Origin: Gracilariopsis chorda
Taxonomy: Eukaryota; Rhodophyta; Florideophyceae; Gracilariales; Gracilariaceae
Reading direction: 5' to 3'
Length of the DNA stretch: 64,000 nt
Assembly (NCBI GenBank): GCA_003194525.1
Contig: NBIV01000056.1
Coordinates: forward strand, 1 to 64,000
Both the position numbers and the translations under genes were made by a program. This document shows, piece after piece, positions 34,400 to 46,129 of the stretch; position 1 is the stretch's first letter; every line of letters begins with the position of its first letter. The notes under the pieces were generated by a model that worked only from the letters and a program-made list of their open reading frames with translations, had not been told where the DNA came from and did no database searches.

Positions 34400-36109
34400 C
34401 GATACGCCACAGATGCTTGCAGTACACAAATAGCCAGCATTGAATTGCTCCAAGAAGTCTCCAGTGAGATCCTGCGCTTCGTTATATTCTAGATGAATGC
34501 ATTGATATCCATAATATTTTCTGACTGCAGAAGGAATACCCACTTACCATGCATGCATGCTGTTCGTTAATGCCAAAATTATTGTTATGTCTTGTGAGAG
34601 GAAGACTCTGCACCCACTCTACTGGGTTATTGATGTTGTTGTGCTTAAGCGCTAGATGGCACTGTAATGTTTGAGTTTGAGAATACGGCATAGGAATGTT
34701 GGATCTCGCGGATATTTGACAGTTACCAGTTCCGGCCGCGCATTCGCTTCAACGTTGGGGAATAAAATTCAGTTTCAATCGGAGTTCCTGATATCCAGTT
34801 CTGTGCTGTCGGGCAGGGCGTATGTCTGCCAGCATTATGGATACCGATATGTGATGGAGACTGATCTCTTTATTTGCCACGTTGTGTTGGTGATAGTGGT
34901 GTGTTACGTCCAGGTGCTAACGGCGTTCTATTGAAGATTAGTTTTCTGCTATGGGTATGATAGAACGATTGTTCTTGAAGTGCGATGTAGGTGCAGAACC
35001 ATCACGAAATGCATAATTCATTAGGTTGAGTAGCCATTTGCTGTGCTTTGTAACGTTTGTTGCAGAGATATATTCTGCTTCTGTTGTATAAATGGATACG
35101 ACGTTTTGTTTCTTAGAGTGCCAAGAGATTAGAGTCTAATTGAATAAATGTACGTTTCCCGTTATGGATTTTGTGCATCTTAGAGTTGACAAGTCTGCAT
35201 CAATGAAAAATGTGGGTATAGAGTGTAGGGTTTGTTTTAGTCTATAACAAAGGCCGTGTGTTGTGGCTCATCTACGGTATTGTAATAACGTCTGCAGTGC
35301 TCGTCTGTAATATTATTGTGTTTGACTCATGTATTGCGCTACTCTGTTTTGTGATATATGCAATTTCGGGTCTTGTGCTATCTGTGATCTTTATTTCGGA
35401 ATGAATTTGATGGTATCCTGTTGCCTGTGCCGGAAAGAGATACTTCTTTTCTTTGTAGAGGCCGAATTGAGAGCGTTTGGCGCAAGGGATAAGTCTGCAG
35501 TTGCTGTGATGCATTTTAGTGTGGTGTAGAGGAACTTCGATGAAATCCGATCGGCTGAGGTGACCTGCTCCATCAGCATGATATGTAACTGTCCAGTTGA
35601 CGAAGCGTCGCGGTTAGCCTAATCGTTTCGTTTTGTACTCTTGAAGGATTTGTAAATATAGTTATTCGGTAAGTTCTGGACTGGTGACCAGTACAAAAAA
35701 TCATCAATCGTTGTGCTAATATCTTTCCTTCCACTGTTCTCTTGATATATAAGCTGGTCTCATTTTCATAGGGAGCAATGTGCAAGAAGATAAGATAATG
35801 GTTTAGGCCTAGGTTGTAAAAGAATGCTTCGGGAGGATATCCATACAAGTTTCCGGTACGCTTTCGGTGTTGTGCGTTGTGCCTGTATAGGCCATGCTCT
35901 TTGGCATCTGACGTGCGTATACCGATCGATTCTGTTGATATGCTTCGTGGAAGGATGCTGACTTTATATCGAAATGTTTGATTGAGTGATAGTATGCAGC
36001 ATCTGCGGCAAGGATCACAGGTTGGGCTGTGCAATCTGTGGTGTATGTTGTGATGGGTATAGGAGCGTAGTGGAGTCCGGGCTTCATAAAGTAGTCCCAG
36101 AGCTTTCAA
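34400..36109 (-). pseudogene. Ty1/Copia reverse transcriptase and RNase H remnant
   Basis: Minus-strand frames carry a broken Copia RT: FDIKSASFHEAYQQNRSVYAR (the FDV/IKSAFL block), then in the next frame GNLYGYPPEAFFYNLGLNHY and NETSLYIKR (NLYG-P and PSLF-type blocks). Further on are TRPEIAYITKQSSAIHE (RPDIAY block of the Copia RNase H region) and the frames at 34.3-34.7 kb, which are probable but unproven RNase H C-terminus. No intact domain and no LTRs found. The 3' part abuts the LTR ending at 34332. Confidence 0.6.
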
Positions 36110-36872
36110 GGTGCGTTAGGTTGAAATATATTCCCTTTGACCAAATTCTTATACCTGTATAACATCATGAGTAGAATTGCTGCATCAAAGAATGTAGTAA
36201 ACGAGTTGGGTAGACATTCGGTCCTTCAATGTTCGTCGACATTGGCAGGTTCCTCATTATGAGACGAGTCCTGTTGCTCTGCATCCGGGTTTCATTGCGC
36301 TTGCTTCCCGTTTGATGGGGGTGGTATGTCTATGTGTATTGTTGTGGGTATGCTCTGATGGTGTTGTCGGCGTGCTGTGAATGCAGATGTGGAAGTCTGC
36401 GTAGGGGTTCTTTCTTTTGAATACTAACAGAAGTCAAGAGGTCTGGATGGTTGACATTGGTTGGTATGTGGGTTCAGTACTACGGTGTGGTTCAGTGACG
36501 TGCGATACATATATCTTGCATGGTCGGCCCGGGGGTCTAATATCTTCTAGGCAGCTCAGAATCGAATTGTGCTAAATTCCTTGAATTTGAAGAGGCCTAG
36601 GAGTTTTGGTTGTTGTTTTTACCGCATGAAATAGGGTGAGGTGCCTTAGCTCAGTGTTGCGTGAGATTATACTTGAAGATGATGTCCTGCGTGGCATTTT
36701 CTCAATACCTCTCATCGTGCTTTGGGGTTGCTAGTAATGTGCGAACAGATTTCATAAGTCTGCGATAAATCTGCTCCTTAATGAATTTCTCTTGCGGCCG
36801 GTGCGGTCTCCTGAGCATGTGATGCACTCTTTACGTATTTATATGGTTTTTATCTCGTTGCACGTGTATTCC
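36110..36872. other. No gene recognised
   Basis: No frame with recognisable homology. Probably the upstream part of the Copia remnant, too decayed to read. Confidence 0.35.
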
Positions 36873-37524
36873 TGTTAGGAACAGAGCTGCACTGGTTGAA
36901 TTGGTTGGAAGTCGATGCTGATGATCCGAGTAAAAAGTTCGGAATATCCATCGGGGTGTGTATAGAATTTCTAGTGTAGTTCCATCAGTGCCACTAGTCG
37001 ATGAGAATTGGTCCTAGTTAAACGGTATGATGCTTGGTGTTCGTGCTGATCTCCATACGTGACTGGTTTAGCGAGTTCAGTGCCAGATCTAGTCGTTTGA
37101 TGACTTGGCAATTTCCATCAATGCTGATGACTTGTCATCAGACCAGGGCTTGATGATCTGGCATGAACCTAGGGTGCCAGTGATGACTTGGCACCACTCC
37201 TTCGGGAATCTTCCATAACCGTTCCATCCCTGGTGTACGGTGTGAAGTGTCTGTCAATGTTATGAGTAGTACGCAACGTGTACTTTACAGCCAATATTTC
37301 CACGTGGTCAACCAAGACTTCTTCGAAAGGAACATGTAGTCATGTCATATTGACATGGTGTCACGAAGATGTCAATTCGGCTTTGAGGCCAGTTTGGTAT
37401 GGCAATTGCGTAACCGATTTCTTTAGCAGATCTATTAGAATAAAACTAGCTGATTTTTGCACTTTAGAACTGATGAATGAGCCAACTATTCTCAAAGAAA
37501 GGTAAATAATAACTAATTCTAACA
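36873..37524 (-). repeat. 3' LTR of the 37-43 kb Gypsy
   Basis: The plus-strand left end TGTTAGGAACAGA and right end CTAACA are shared with the copies at 42873 and 45073. It contains four tandemly spaced 13-mers of the form TGATGAYYTGGCA at 37098, 37125, 37151 and 37181. Confidence 0.85.
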
Positions 37525-37950
37525 TAACTCTCCCCTAAAAGTAGAATCGACCCAACTCGTGACGTAGGTTTGTTTAAACTCGCACAAACCCAGACTCGGG
37601 AGTAACAAGGAACAGGCCGCGCTGAGTTTCAGGTACCAAAGTGAATGCGACTTGACATTCATCCTCGAAGCGGTTCAGGATTTCACCAATTTTCTCCCTA
37701 AAACTTCGTTCACCCGTGAGTTGTCCATAACGATCGACCATATAGTAGAAGATATGCATTTCGAACTTATCTTCCAAATCGTCAGAATACCTCCATCATA
37801 GTTGAAGGAGAGTCGGTGCAGCAGTATGTCATTCTCGTCAGCGTAGAAGGGTCCACGGTGTTGTGCGAATGAGAACGAGATATGGCAGGCTGCCCAGCAA
37901 AGATGTATCATGATTGCTTCAATGCTAGTGATTTCACCCATCCAGTGGTA

Positions 37951-38583
37951 TCACGATGTTCTGCCGAGGTTGATATTGTTGTAAAATTCTCTCGCGTCTT
38001 CGACATTGGAGTTCTGATTCATCTTCAAGGTTTGTTGAGACGGGGATGCTTTGTTTCTTCTCGGTATGAGTCTGTTTGCCTTTGTATACTGCTGGAGAAG
38101 TGCTTGGCAGTTCGTGAGATCTCTTTCTTTCAACCAATTTTTCTCATGACTTGGGTATCTAAGCCATTTGACAAGAAATTGAAATCGTCTTGCCCGTTTT
38201 CTGCGGTTAACAATAAATTCTACTTCATATTCTTCTGTCCCATCCTTCAATGTTACTGGGGTGGGATGATCTGGCTCGGGACGAATTGATTTGTCTTCTC
38301 GGTAAGGCTTGAAAACACTAGCGTGGAACACGTCATGAATTTTTGACTTCAGTGTGTGACTCAAGTCTATACGAAATGTTACTGGACCAAGGTTTTCTGT
38401 GATCCTGAACGGTCCACAGTATCGGAATCGTAGTTTAGACTTCTTTCCCATGTGGTCCGCATTGAGATTTTTTTGTGAACAACATGACTTTCCGTCCCAC
38501 TTTAAATATGCAGGGGGACCGATTCTTTTCGTTTTATGACTTGGAGTAACGGTTCTGTTTTTCAATATTTGTTCTTGCTTCAT
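37951..38583 (-). pseudogene. Integrase C-terminus and chromodomain, 37-43 kb Gypsy
   Basis: Starting shortly after the core frame ends, it reads FRYCGPFRITENLGPVTFRIDL (GPY/F module), HDVFHASVFKPYREDK, then a chromodomain: YEVEFIVNRRKRARRFQFL, VKWLRYPSHEKNWL. The rest of the frame is a degenerate tail toward the LTR. It overlaps the core frame at 38534-38583 in a different phase, showing one frameshift. The chromodomain would bind modified histone tails to target integration. Confidence 0.82.
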
Positions 38584-39118
38584 TGGTTTCTTGCTTCATA
38601 GTTTCTATGTACTTCAGAGCTGCATCATTTTCTGAAATGATAGTATCGACCGGTAGTACTCTTGGGTGGTCCCCATACGTTAAGAAGAAGGGCGTAGACT
38701 TTGTGGTTGAGTTCTCTGACGAGTTATATGCGACTTCAAATTCTATGAGGTGTTCATCCCAATTAGATTGATGAAGGTTGACGTATGCTCTAATACTATC
38801 TTGAATTTTTTTGTTCATTACCTCGGTTTGACCATCTTTCTGTGGGCGATATGCTCTTGATGTCCTTATCTTAGTAACGACGAGACGGAATAGTTCTTTG
38901 CAAAAGTTGCTCATGAACATTTTGTCCCTGTCGGAGATAATTATTTCAGAGAGGCCATGATGTCTGTGTAAGTGTTTGAAATAGGGTTCTGCAGTCTGGA
39001 CTGCACTGACATCTGATGTTGTGGGGATAATTCTGATCAACTTGGATAGGCAATCTACCACGACATACAATGCACTACTCCCATGTTTCGTTTTGGGAAG
39101 TGGTGTGATGAAGTCCAT
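38534..39118 (-). pseudogene. Integrase catalytic core, 37-43 kb Gypsy
   Basis: A 194-codon open core with all three catalytic positions visible: MDFITPLPKT (Asp), IIISDRDKMF (Asp) and KDGQTEVMNKKI (Glu), followed by LIEFEVAYNSSENSTTKSTPF. It is the best preserved part of this element, but lacks its N-terminal zinc finger in frame; remnants of that (a SCLKCQE-like run near 39,190-39,220) lie in other frames. Confidence 0.82.
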
Positions 39119-39802
39119 TGTAATTTGGGCCCACTTCTTTCTCGGACTAGTTGGTGGTTGTAGTTGACCCTGGGGTTTCTTAGTTCCTGATTTCGTTTCT
39201 TGACACTTCAGACATGAGTATACGCATTCTTTAATCGTTTAACCTAACGATTTCCGGTAGTATAGTCTCCGAATCTTTTCATATGTGTTCTTAAATGCTA
39301 GATGAGCTGATATAGGTTGATCGTGGTAGTCTTGTAGTATTGTAAGTCGTACTTCTCCTTTTGGTACGCATAGTCGTCGTTTCCTCTACAAATATCCGCT
39401 TTGTTTGTAGAATGGGCCCTGTGGAGATTTGTATAGGTTTCTGAAATCCTTGTCGTTTATATATCCGTTGATGAATGCACGGGTATTATTTTTGGATACT
39501 TCACCAAGCTGGGATATACCATTGACTTTGGAGGTTCTGATAATTGCTTCCTGAAGTAGTGACCGTTTAATTACTTCAGGATTCTCAGCGTGTTTCAGTT
39601 ATCTTAAAAGAGCGTCTGCGACGTGTTGGATTTCTCTTTGATCGGCTGAAAACAGAAGTCAAACTCAACGATTTTTTCCAGCCAGCGTACCTGTCTTTGA
39701 AACAGGTTCGGTTGAGATTTTAGATACTTCAAGGGTAATGGTCAGTGAAAACTGTAAATTGTTGGCCATGAAGGTACACTCTCCATGTCCTCAACGTGCA
39801 TA

Positions 39803-40666
39803 CTAACCCAAGAGTTCTCTTTCGTGGGCTGCGTAACGTTGTTCTGTGGCGTTTAATGTTCTTGATGAAAATGCTACAGCTCGTTTAACATTGTTTTCAA
39901 CCTGTTCCATAACGGCTCCAATAGCATATTGAAAAGCGTCGTTAGTAACGATGATGGGTAGTTTTGGGTCAAAGGGACTTGGTACTGGGGTTCTCATGAT
40001 AGCTTTCTTCAAGGAATTAAAACTTTGAGTTGGCTTGTTTTCCATTGAAATTCAGATTTTACGCATAGTTTGGTCAAGGGTTTCGATATTTCGGAACAGT
40101 TAGTGATAAAACTTCGGTAGTAGTTTACAAATCCCAGGAATGCCTGAACTTCAGTCTTGTTTTTAGGTGTACTCCAATTCAGGATTGAATCAACCTTCTG
40201 CACTCACAATGTGTCCAGGATACTCAACTCTCGGCCTCATGAATTCACACTTTGAAAGCTTCCCATAAAGCTTGTCCTCTCGAAGTTTGTTGAGTACACA
40301 TCTGAGATGCTTCAGATGTTCTTCTTTGTTCTGACTATAAATAAGAATGTCATCTGGATGTACTAAGACGAAAAAGTCTATGTATTATCCCAGTACCGTA
40401 TCCATCAGGCCCATAAATGAAGCTGGGACGTTTGCAAGACCAATCGGTAGTACGAGGACCTCAAAGTGACTGTATCTTGTATAGAAGGCTGTTCTAGGGA
40501 TTGACTGTTCGGAAAGTCGTATTTGATGAGATCCTAAACGAAGTCCTATTTTTAAAAATAATTCAGTGCCATTTAGCTGATCGAATATGTCATCAATCCG
40601 GGGTATGGGGTAACTATTCTTCACCGTTAGTTTGTTTAATCCTCGGTACTCAATGCATAGTCTCAA
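39803..40666 (-). pseudogene. Reverse transcriptase and RNase H of the 37-43 kb Gypsy
   Basis: 40666-40385 holds RT blocks [20 protein letters not shown] and [12 protein letters not shown]. Near 40,350 the active site reads HPDD in place of YLDD (VLVHPDDILIYSQN), so two catalytic Asp remain but Tyr-Leu is lost. 40203-40009 is the connection (AFLGFVNYYRSFI). 40045-39803 is RNase H with NDAFQYAIGAVMEQ, where TDAS is expected, and AVAFSSRTLNATEQRYAAHERELL. The pieces are in different phases. Confidence 0.8.
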
Positions 40667-41129
40667 TGCTTCATCTTTCTTGGCGACGAATAGTATGGGT
40701 GCACCCCAAGGGCTTGAACTTGGTCGGATGAAACCCTGTTGAAGTAGTTCTTCGAGCGTCTTATGCAGTTCTATAAAGTCTTTTTCTTACATTCGATATA
40801 ATTTGTTCTTTGGTGGTGTAGAATCGAGTGTTACGCCGATGGTAGAGTATTCTTCTTGTTTCTGGGGTAGTCTTTTTGGGATTCTATCGAGGAATGAATC
40901 TTTATAGGCACTCAATAACGATTTTATGTTCAGGTATTGTAGCTTTGTTTCTTCTGCTTCGCTTTTTGGTCATACAAGAACTGCAAATACTTGTGACTTT
41001 CTCTGTATAAATTTCTTGATATCGTTGATTGTCGCCATATAATTGTTTCGTTTCCAAGTAGCGTGACTAACACTGGATCGGTTTCGGGCGAGAATGATAT
41101 GACTTTTTGCAATGGTTGACGTAAGGGTT

Positions 41130-41594
41130 CTACTGGTGAGGCCAGTTCTTTCCGAAGATTGCGTCATATCCATACAGTGGGCAGATAGCCAACCGTCTTT
41201 TCTCTGTGAGTTGTCCCATTTCCAATGTGACACCTTCTATTTTAGTCTCGTCTAGGACGGTAGTTGATCCATTCGCTATTTCTGCTTGGTAGTTCGTCTT
41301 GAATTTTGGAATTCCCACGCATGTACCAAAAGTTTTAGAAAGGTAGCTGATTTGGAATGCATTATCAAACAACGCTTTATATCTTTTCCCGTTTACGCAT
41401 ACTTGCGCAAGTAGCAGTCCTGGGGCTGGGATTTCAAATGGTGACGCAAGATTCGATGTCAAAAGTCTATATTTCTTGTGATCTAAATGGGTACTTGCCT
41501 TCGGGTGTCCCGTCCGTTCTTTGGCCTTAGTATTAGTCGTGGAGATCTTGGTTGTTTCTTTGGGTGTGGTGGTTTGGATTGAAACAGAAGGCAT
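41130..41594 (-). pseudogene. Aspartic protease region, 37-43 kb Gypsy
   Basis: Ends with AIFGKNW, the equivalent of the ILG-x-W block. The expected Asp-Ser-Gly in ALIDSGAS-like context reads ALFDNAFQ, so the catalytic triad is altered from DSG to DNA. Lys/Thr-rich linker at the start. Confidence 0.65.
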
Positions 41595-42250
41595 GTCAGT
41601 CAGTTAATCTGGGAGTTTTTTGGGCAATGGGGATCCTATGCCCTATTCCCTGGCCCTCTGCAACGGAAACAAAGTCCGTGCTTGCGGCAGTGTTCTCTGG
41701 TTTCCTGGATAAGCTTCTTTAGTTTCATTTTTCTAATTTCCATCGGTACGGGTCCTTCATTCTGCCAGTGGACGCATGCCCATCTGCCAAACCTACTGGA
41801 GCCCCCTCTTCTGTAAGCTGGTTCAACTCCTTCCGCATCCCTCATCACGTCCCTAATAGATGTGTATTTCTTAGGACAAAATTCTGTTCAAATAAAGCTT
41901 TTCAGACATCTTTGGCACCGGTCTACTGGTTCTTCCATACTGATATTAATATCCAGTATGATATTCAAGATTTCTTCATTGCACTGCTAGATGTATTTCA
42001 TCTTTTTCCATTTGCACTGTTTATTGCGAGCAATTTCTTTCTTTTACACGATGCTGAACCGAGTCTCTTGACCATCAAGTAACTCGTCCAGTGTGATGAA
42101 GTCTGTTCTATTCTCTATTTGGGTGAGATACCACTCTTGAAAAGCTCCACCAATATAGCTGAGTGCTATGGGAAGCACCTTTTCGTCTGATGTTCCTTCA
42201 AGATCGTTTCAGACATCCGTGATCCTGCTATCAATATTCTGTGTTCCAGT
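41590..42250 (-). pseudogene. Gag with altered zinc knuckle, 37-43 kb Gypsy
   Basis: About 42,180-42,060 on the minus strand reads VLPIALSYIGGAFQEWYL and FITLDELLDG, a capsid-type segment. The frame 41848-41636 has EGVEPAYRRGGSSRFGRW and then CFRCRGPGNRA followed by a stop and PHC. The knuckle His is Asn and a TAG interrupts it. Upstream (to 42,872) is likely untranslated leader. Confidence 0.6.
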
Positions 42251-42872
42251 AAATACAGGACGTTTATTGATCTTTTGGATACACACAGAGTCGCCTTTAG
42301 AGCAAAGAAGAAGAGTAAGAGTAGAATCGAGCAATTAGATCTTCTGTTCGGCTTCTCTTTCGGGTCTTTTAAGACGTGTATCTTCCAGTGCACTTCCAAG
42401 AGATTGGATGATCTGATTTGCGCTGGACTGCGAGGACGTCGCCGCATTGTCTGATGTGCCCGACATTACGCAGAATCAAGTGAGACAGGAAAACCTTCCC
42501 AAAAAGGTCAACATACCGGAGAAAAAAATTGGATCTCGGTACTTGTAATGTAGCATTTTTTCGGTACCCTGCTAGAATAAAAACGTACGATGTGATCAAA
42601 TGGTTTCAGGCACTAAATCGGAAGTTCGAGGTCTCCAGTTCGAACCCCTTCGCTGTAAGAACTTGAACGCATATCGAAATGGCTAAAGTGGTGTTCCTTT
42701 AGTCGAGGTTACCACGGGTCAAGGAATTGAGAAGATTGCAAAACCTGTAAAGCTACTTCTTCCTTGACAAATCTTGGTAGTTGTGACGCAGCAGGAACTC
42801 AACAAATCCACAAATGATAGCTTAAGGAGTAGAATGACCAACTTTGATTTTTTAGAGTTTGTGTGTACCGAG

Positions 42873-43525
42873 TGTTAGGAACAGAAGTGCATTGGTTAAA
42901 TTAGTTGGAAGTCTATGGTAAAGATCCGAGTTAGAAGTTCGGAACATCCATTGTGGTGTGTATAAACTTTCTAGTCTAGTTCTATCAGTTCCACTAGTCG
43001 ATGAGATTTCGTCTGAGTTAAACGGTGTGATGCTTGGTGTTCGTGCTGGCCTCCGTACGCGACTGGTTTACCGGGTTCAGTGCCAGATCTAGTCGTTTGA
43101 TTACTTGGCAAATTCCATCAATGCTGATGACTTGAAATCAGACCAGGTCTTTGTTGATCTGGCATGCACCCAGGGTGCCAGTGATGACTTGGCACCACTC
43201 TTTCGGGAATCTTCCATAACCATTCCATCCCTGGTGTACCGTGTCAAGTGTCTGTCAATGTTATGAGTAGTAGGCAACGTGTGCTTTAGAGCCAATATGT
43301 CCACGTGGTCAACTGAGATTTCTCTGACATGAAAATGTTGTCATGTCATACTGACAGGGTGTCACGAAGATGTCATCTCGGCTTTCATAGCATTCTGGTA
43401 TGGCGAATGGGTAACTGATCGCTTCAAAAGATTGAGTAGAATACAACTAGCTGGCATGTGCACGTTAGAACTGATGCTGGAGCCAAATATGTTCAAGGAG
43501 AGGTAAACAATAACTAATTCTACCA
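42873..43525 (-). repeat. 5' LTR of the 37-43 kb Gypsy
   Basis: Direct repeat of 36873-37524, roughly 85 percent identical by eye. It shares terminal sequences and the internal 13-mer repeats in slightly degraded form. Confidence 0.85.
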
Positions 43526-43536
43526 CAGAGCTAAAA

Positions 43537-43743
43537 ATGGCAGATGAAATCCCTCTGTTAACGCCTTTGTTCCTTTTCCTTACCCAATCGATGCTTATTG
43601 CTCTTCTGGTCGTCTTTGTAGTGCTTTTAATTGTTCAACGACAGTATAAGGCAATTGACTACCAGGCGGTGACGTTTTGGACCACACCTTATTCTTGTTT
43701 TTGGTACCGTGAAGGTGTTCTTCTCGTTGGATGCGCCTGTTGA
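43537..43743 (+). CDS. Small hypothetical membrane-type ORF next to an LTR
   Basis: The ATG lies 12 bp past the LTR edge. 68 codons include a long hydrophobic run (about residues 9-34, rich in Leu, Val, Phe) followed by QRQYKAIDYQ. No homology known to me. It could be chance, since one open frame of this size is not unusual, but its hydrophobic helix is clean. Confidence 0.2.
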   Translation: MADEIPLLTPLFLFLTQSMLIALLVVFVVLLIVQRQYKAIDYQAVTFWTTPYSCFWYREGVLLVGCAC

Positions 43744-43784
43744 ACCGTAAATTGCAGTTGTCACACCTAGATTAACGGAGCGGA

Positions 43785-43985
43785 CGTCGAATTATGCGAT
43801 TCCTTCGGCTGCGAATGCGATCGTTTGCCACAAGGTGAAGGTTTATGTTTCCTGCCTCGTTGATCAACACCACAAGATTACGGTTCTGATTGGCTGAGTT
43901 GTACGCTTGACGAATTCGCTCCTTGACTTTGTGGTCTGTTGCGGGTTTGTTCGTAACGGAGGCTTGTTCAATTTAGTCTGGGGCT
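43785..43985 (-). pseudogene. Unidentified basic protein fragment
   Basis: A 66-codon minus-strand frame without ATG, closed on both sides by TAA. It reads IRQAYNSANQNRNLVVLINE and ends in an arginine-rich NDRIRSRRNRIIRRPLR. The composition is protein-like rather than random, resembling the C-terminal end of some nucleic-acid-binding protein, but I cannot name it. Confidence 0.25.
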
Positions 43986-44039
43986 TGTGGGGTCTTGTCA
44001 ACTGGCTCTAAACATGTGTGGGGAAGTGCAATGCTTTGC

Positions 44040-44930
44040 GTAAGGTGCTGACCGGTTGGACGTAGCTCAGCGTTCAGTGGAGGATTTTCCTAAAAACCCC
44101 GGGTGGAAGATGGGCTCGATGACCCAAACGGTCCAAGTCAGGAGACGCCGGTGGAGGGCTGCAGAACCGGAAGGACAACTGCGTCAGGCGTGGTCAGGGA
44201 ACACGCATAGAGCGTTGGCGCTCGTGTACCACTATGTGTGTGCCGTTTGGGATAGTAGAACAGGCAAGTGGGCTGCCTGTATCGCCAGCTATAAAAAGAT
44301 ACTAGTCCGTTTGGTGGGATAAGGTCTAGCTTTTCCGAGGGTGTAGGCCCTATCTCCGTGGGCTTAGTAGAACCACGACGTGCGCCATACACCACCCAGT
44401 TTACTAAATTAATAAAAGAACTAGGTGCCACTCTAGACAGTCGGCACCTCAGCCAGCGACAGTACATCATATGACACCTACTCTGCACAATATTCCCCCA
44501 CGTTTTGCTTGTCACCTCTCCCGTTCGGACACGTGTGACACACTCCAGAATGCCCGTCTCTGAGTACATCAGGTGCAGTCTCGCCACCTGTTCACCTTAT
44601 CTTTCTTCCTCTACCACGTCACCTTCCCGATATCCACCACCCTATGACCATATGTAGTAGTCCGTACAGTCGCTCTACCACAATATGGTCGTTCACTACA
44701 AGACGTGCGCGGTACAAGCGAAACGAGGTTGTCGAATGGTTCAAGTGAGGGCGTACGGGGCTCAAAGGGGAGGTTGTGGTCAGCTACGGGGGTTCCATGG
44801 TTGATGCGGTCCACGGGTGACAGCGGCGGCGGTGTGGATGGTGGTTCGAAGGATACGTGGGTGTTGGTGTAAACCAACTGCAAAGACGGCGGTAACCCAG
44901 ATCGGTGTATTGAGCTCACTGAAAACAGAC
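44040..44930. other. GC-richer island of unknown origin with a TATA motif and hairpin
   Basis: More GC-rich than its surroundings. It has a CTATAAAAAG motif (about 44,290) and a hairpin with AGGTGCC/GGCACCT arms (about 44,430-44,455), similar in wording to a hairpin in the GypA-1 LTR near 9690-9715. No convincing coding sequence. It may be a solo LTR of another family inserted between two copies of the 652-bp LTR. Confidence 0.3.
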
Positions 44931-45072
44931 AATTGATCAGACACCAACAGTCATTATGATTTGGATCTCTGTCGTTTATCTAAAATTGTGGAATTCTGTG
45001 TCGCAGAATTCACCAAAGCTGGATAGTCACCGGTTTCAGGTAAGTGCAATAATTACTTGCGAATGCTACTAA

Positions 45073-45747
45073 TATTAAGAGCAGAGGTGCAATGGCGGAT
45101 AATGGTTGGAGTTCGATGGGTGATGATCCTAGTTGAAGTTCGTAGCATACATCGTGCTTCATATAGAGGCTATAGCCTAGTTCTATCAGCGCCACTAGTC
45201 GATCAGAAATTTTCTGAGTTTAACGGCAATTATGCTTGGTCTTCTCGGTTGCCTACATATGTGGGTGGCTTACCAGGGTCAGTGCCAGATCTAGTCGTTT
45301 GATAGATTGGCAAATTCCACCAGCGCTGATGACTTACTCTATGACTTGGCAAGAATTCTTGACAGGAAGGGTTTTGATGATCTGGTATCAGCCATGGTCT
45401 TCGGATGACTTGGCAGGGATCTCTCGGGGGTCCTTTATGACCGTTTGATCATTGCTGTACCGTGTGAGGTGTTTGCCAACGTTGTAAGTAGTAAGCGACA
45501 TATATATCAGAGGCCTCTTTGTCCACTTGATTGGCTTGGACTTCTCTGACATAAGCATGTTGTCGTGTCATATCGACAGCATGCCACGAAAGATGTCACT
45601 CGGCTTCGAAGGCAGGTAGGCATGTCATGTAGGTAACCGATCTCTTCAGGAGATCTAGTAGAATTCAAATAGAAAGATTAGTCACATTAGAACTGATGCT
45701 GGAGCCGAATATACTCAAACAAAGGTAAATAGTAACTACATCTAACA
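45073..45747. repeat. Additional copy of the 652-bp LTR (solo or orphan)
   Basis: Aligns with both LTRs of the 37-43 kb element over its whole length, more diverged. Shared blocks include CAGTGCCAGATCTAGTCGTTTGAT and AGAACTGATGCTGGAGCC (both cited as landmarks). It has the same plus-strand orientation. No internal region adjoins it, so it is likely a solo LTR or the edge of an older, deleted copy. Confidence 0.8.
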
Positions 45748-46129
45748 CTCAGGCACTTTTAGATGGTGACGTCTTTGAAGGGGGCTACGACCTGCCAAAC
45801 AAACGATACCAACCGCATTTTCATTCTAGTTAGCGTGCATGTCTCTACCAATAGACGTTTGAGGATAGTGATCCCCTCGAAAACGAGTAAGACCTTCCGT
45901 AAGTTTTGGGCATAGGAAGTCAAAGCAATTAATTAGTAACGGAGTTGACCTATGATTGAACAAGTTTTCCACACGAGCGAACGAAGCCGGTTAGCAGAAG
46001 TATCTAAGCGATCATCATCTGAACAGCTCTTGTAGACCAAATCTTTGAAAAGCGAGAGCAGACCTCTCTAGTGTGACTATGCAAGAGAAAAGCGTTACAA
46101 GACAAGCGTATACGCAGATAGAAGAATAT
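45748..46129. other. No gene recognised
   Basis: Nothing beyond short random-looking frames. Confidence 0.4.

Larger units (their letters stand above)
36873..43525 (-). mobile_element. Chromodomain Ty3/Gypsy element, minus strand, 6.65 kb with 652-bp LTRs
   Basis: Direct repeats at 36873-37524 and 42873-43525 bound an internal region that reads Gag, protease, RT, RNase H, integrase and chromodomain on the minus strand. A polypurine tract (AGGGGAGAG on the minus strand, 37528-37536) sits where the 3' LTR begins, fixing orientation. A third copy of the LTR lies at 45073-45747. Target duplications are not detectable. All coding domains are broken except the integrase core. Confidence 0.88.

Noticed and set aside
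42575-42660. tRNA-like sequence with a TTCGAAC loop near 42,635
   Set aside because: The T stem does not pair (TCCAG against CCCTT) and no D arm or anticodon arm of correct size can be drawn. It lies in the leader region of a Gypsy element.
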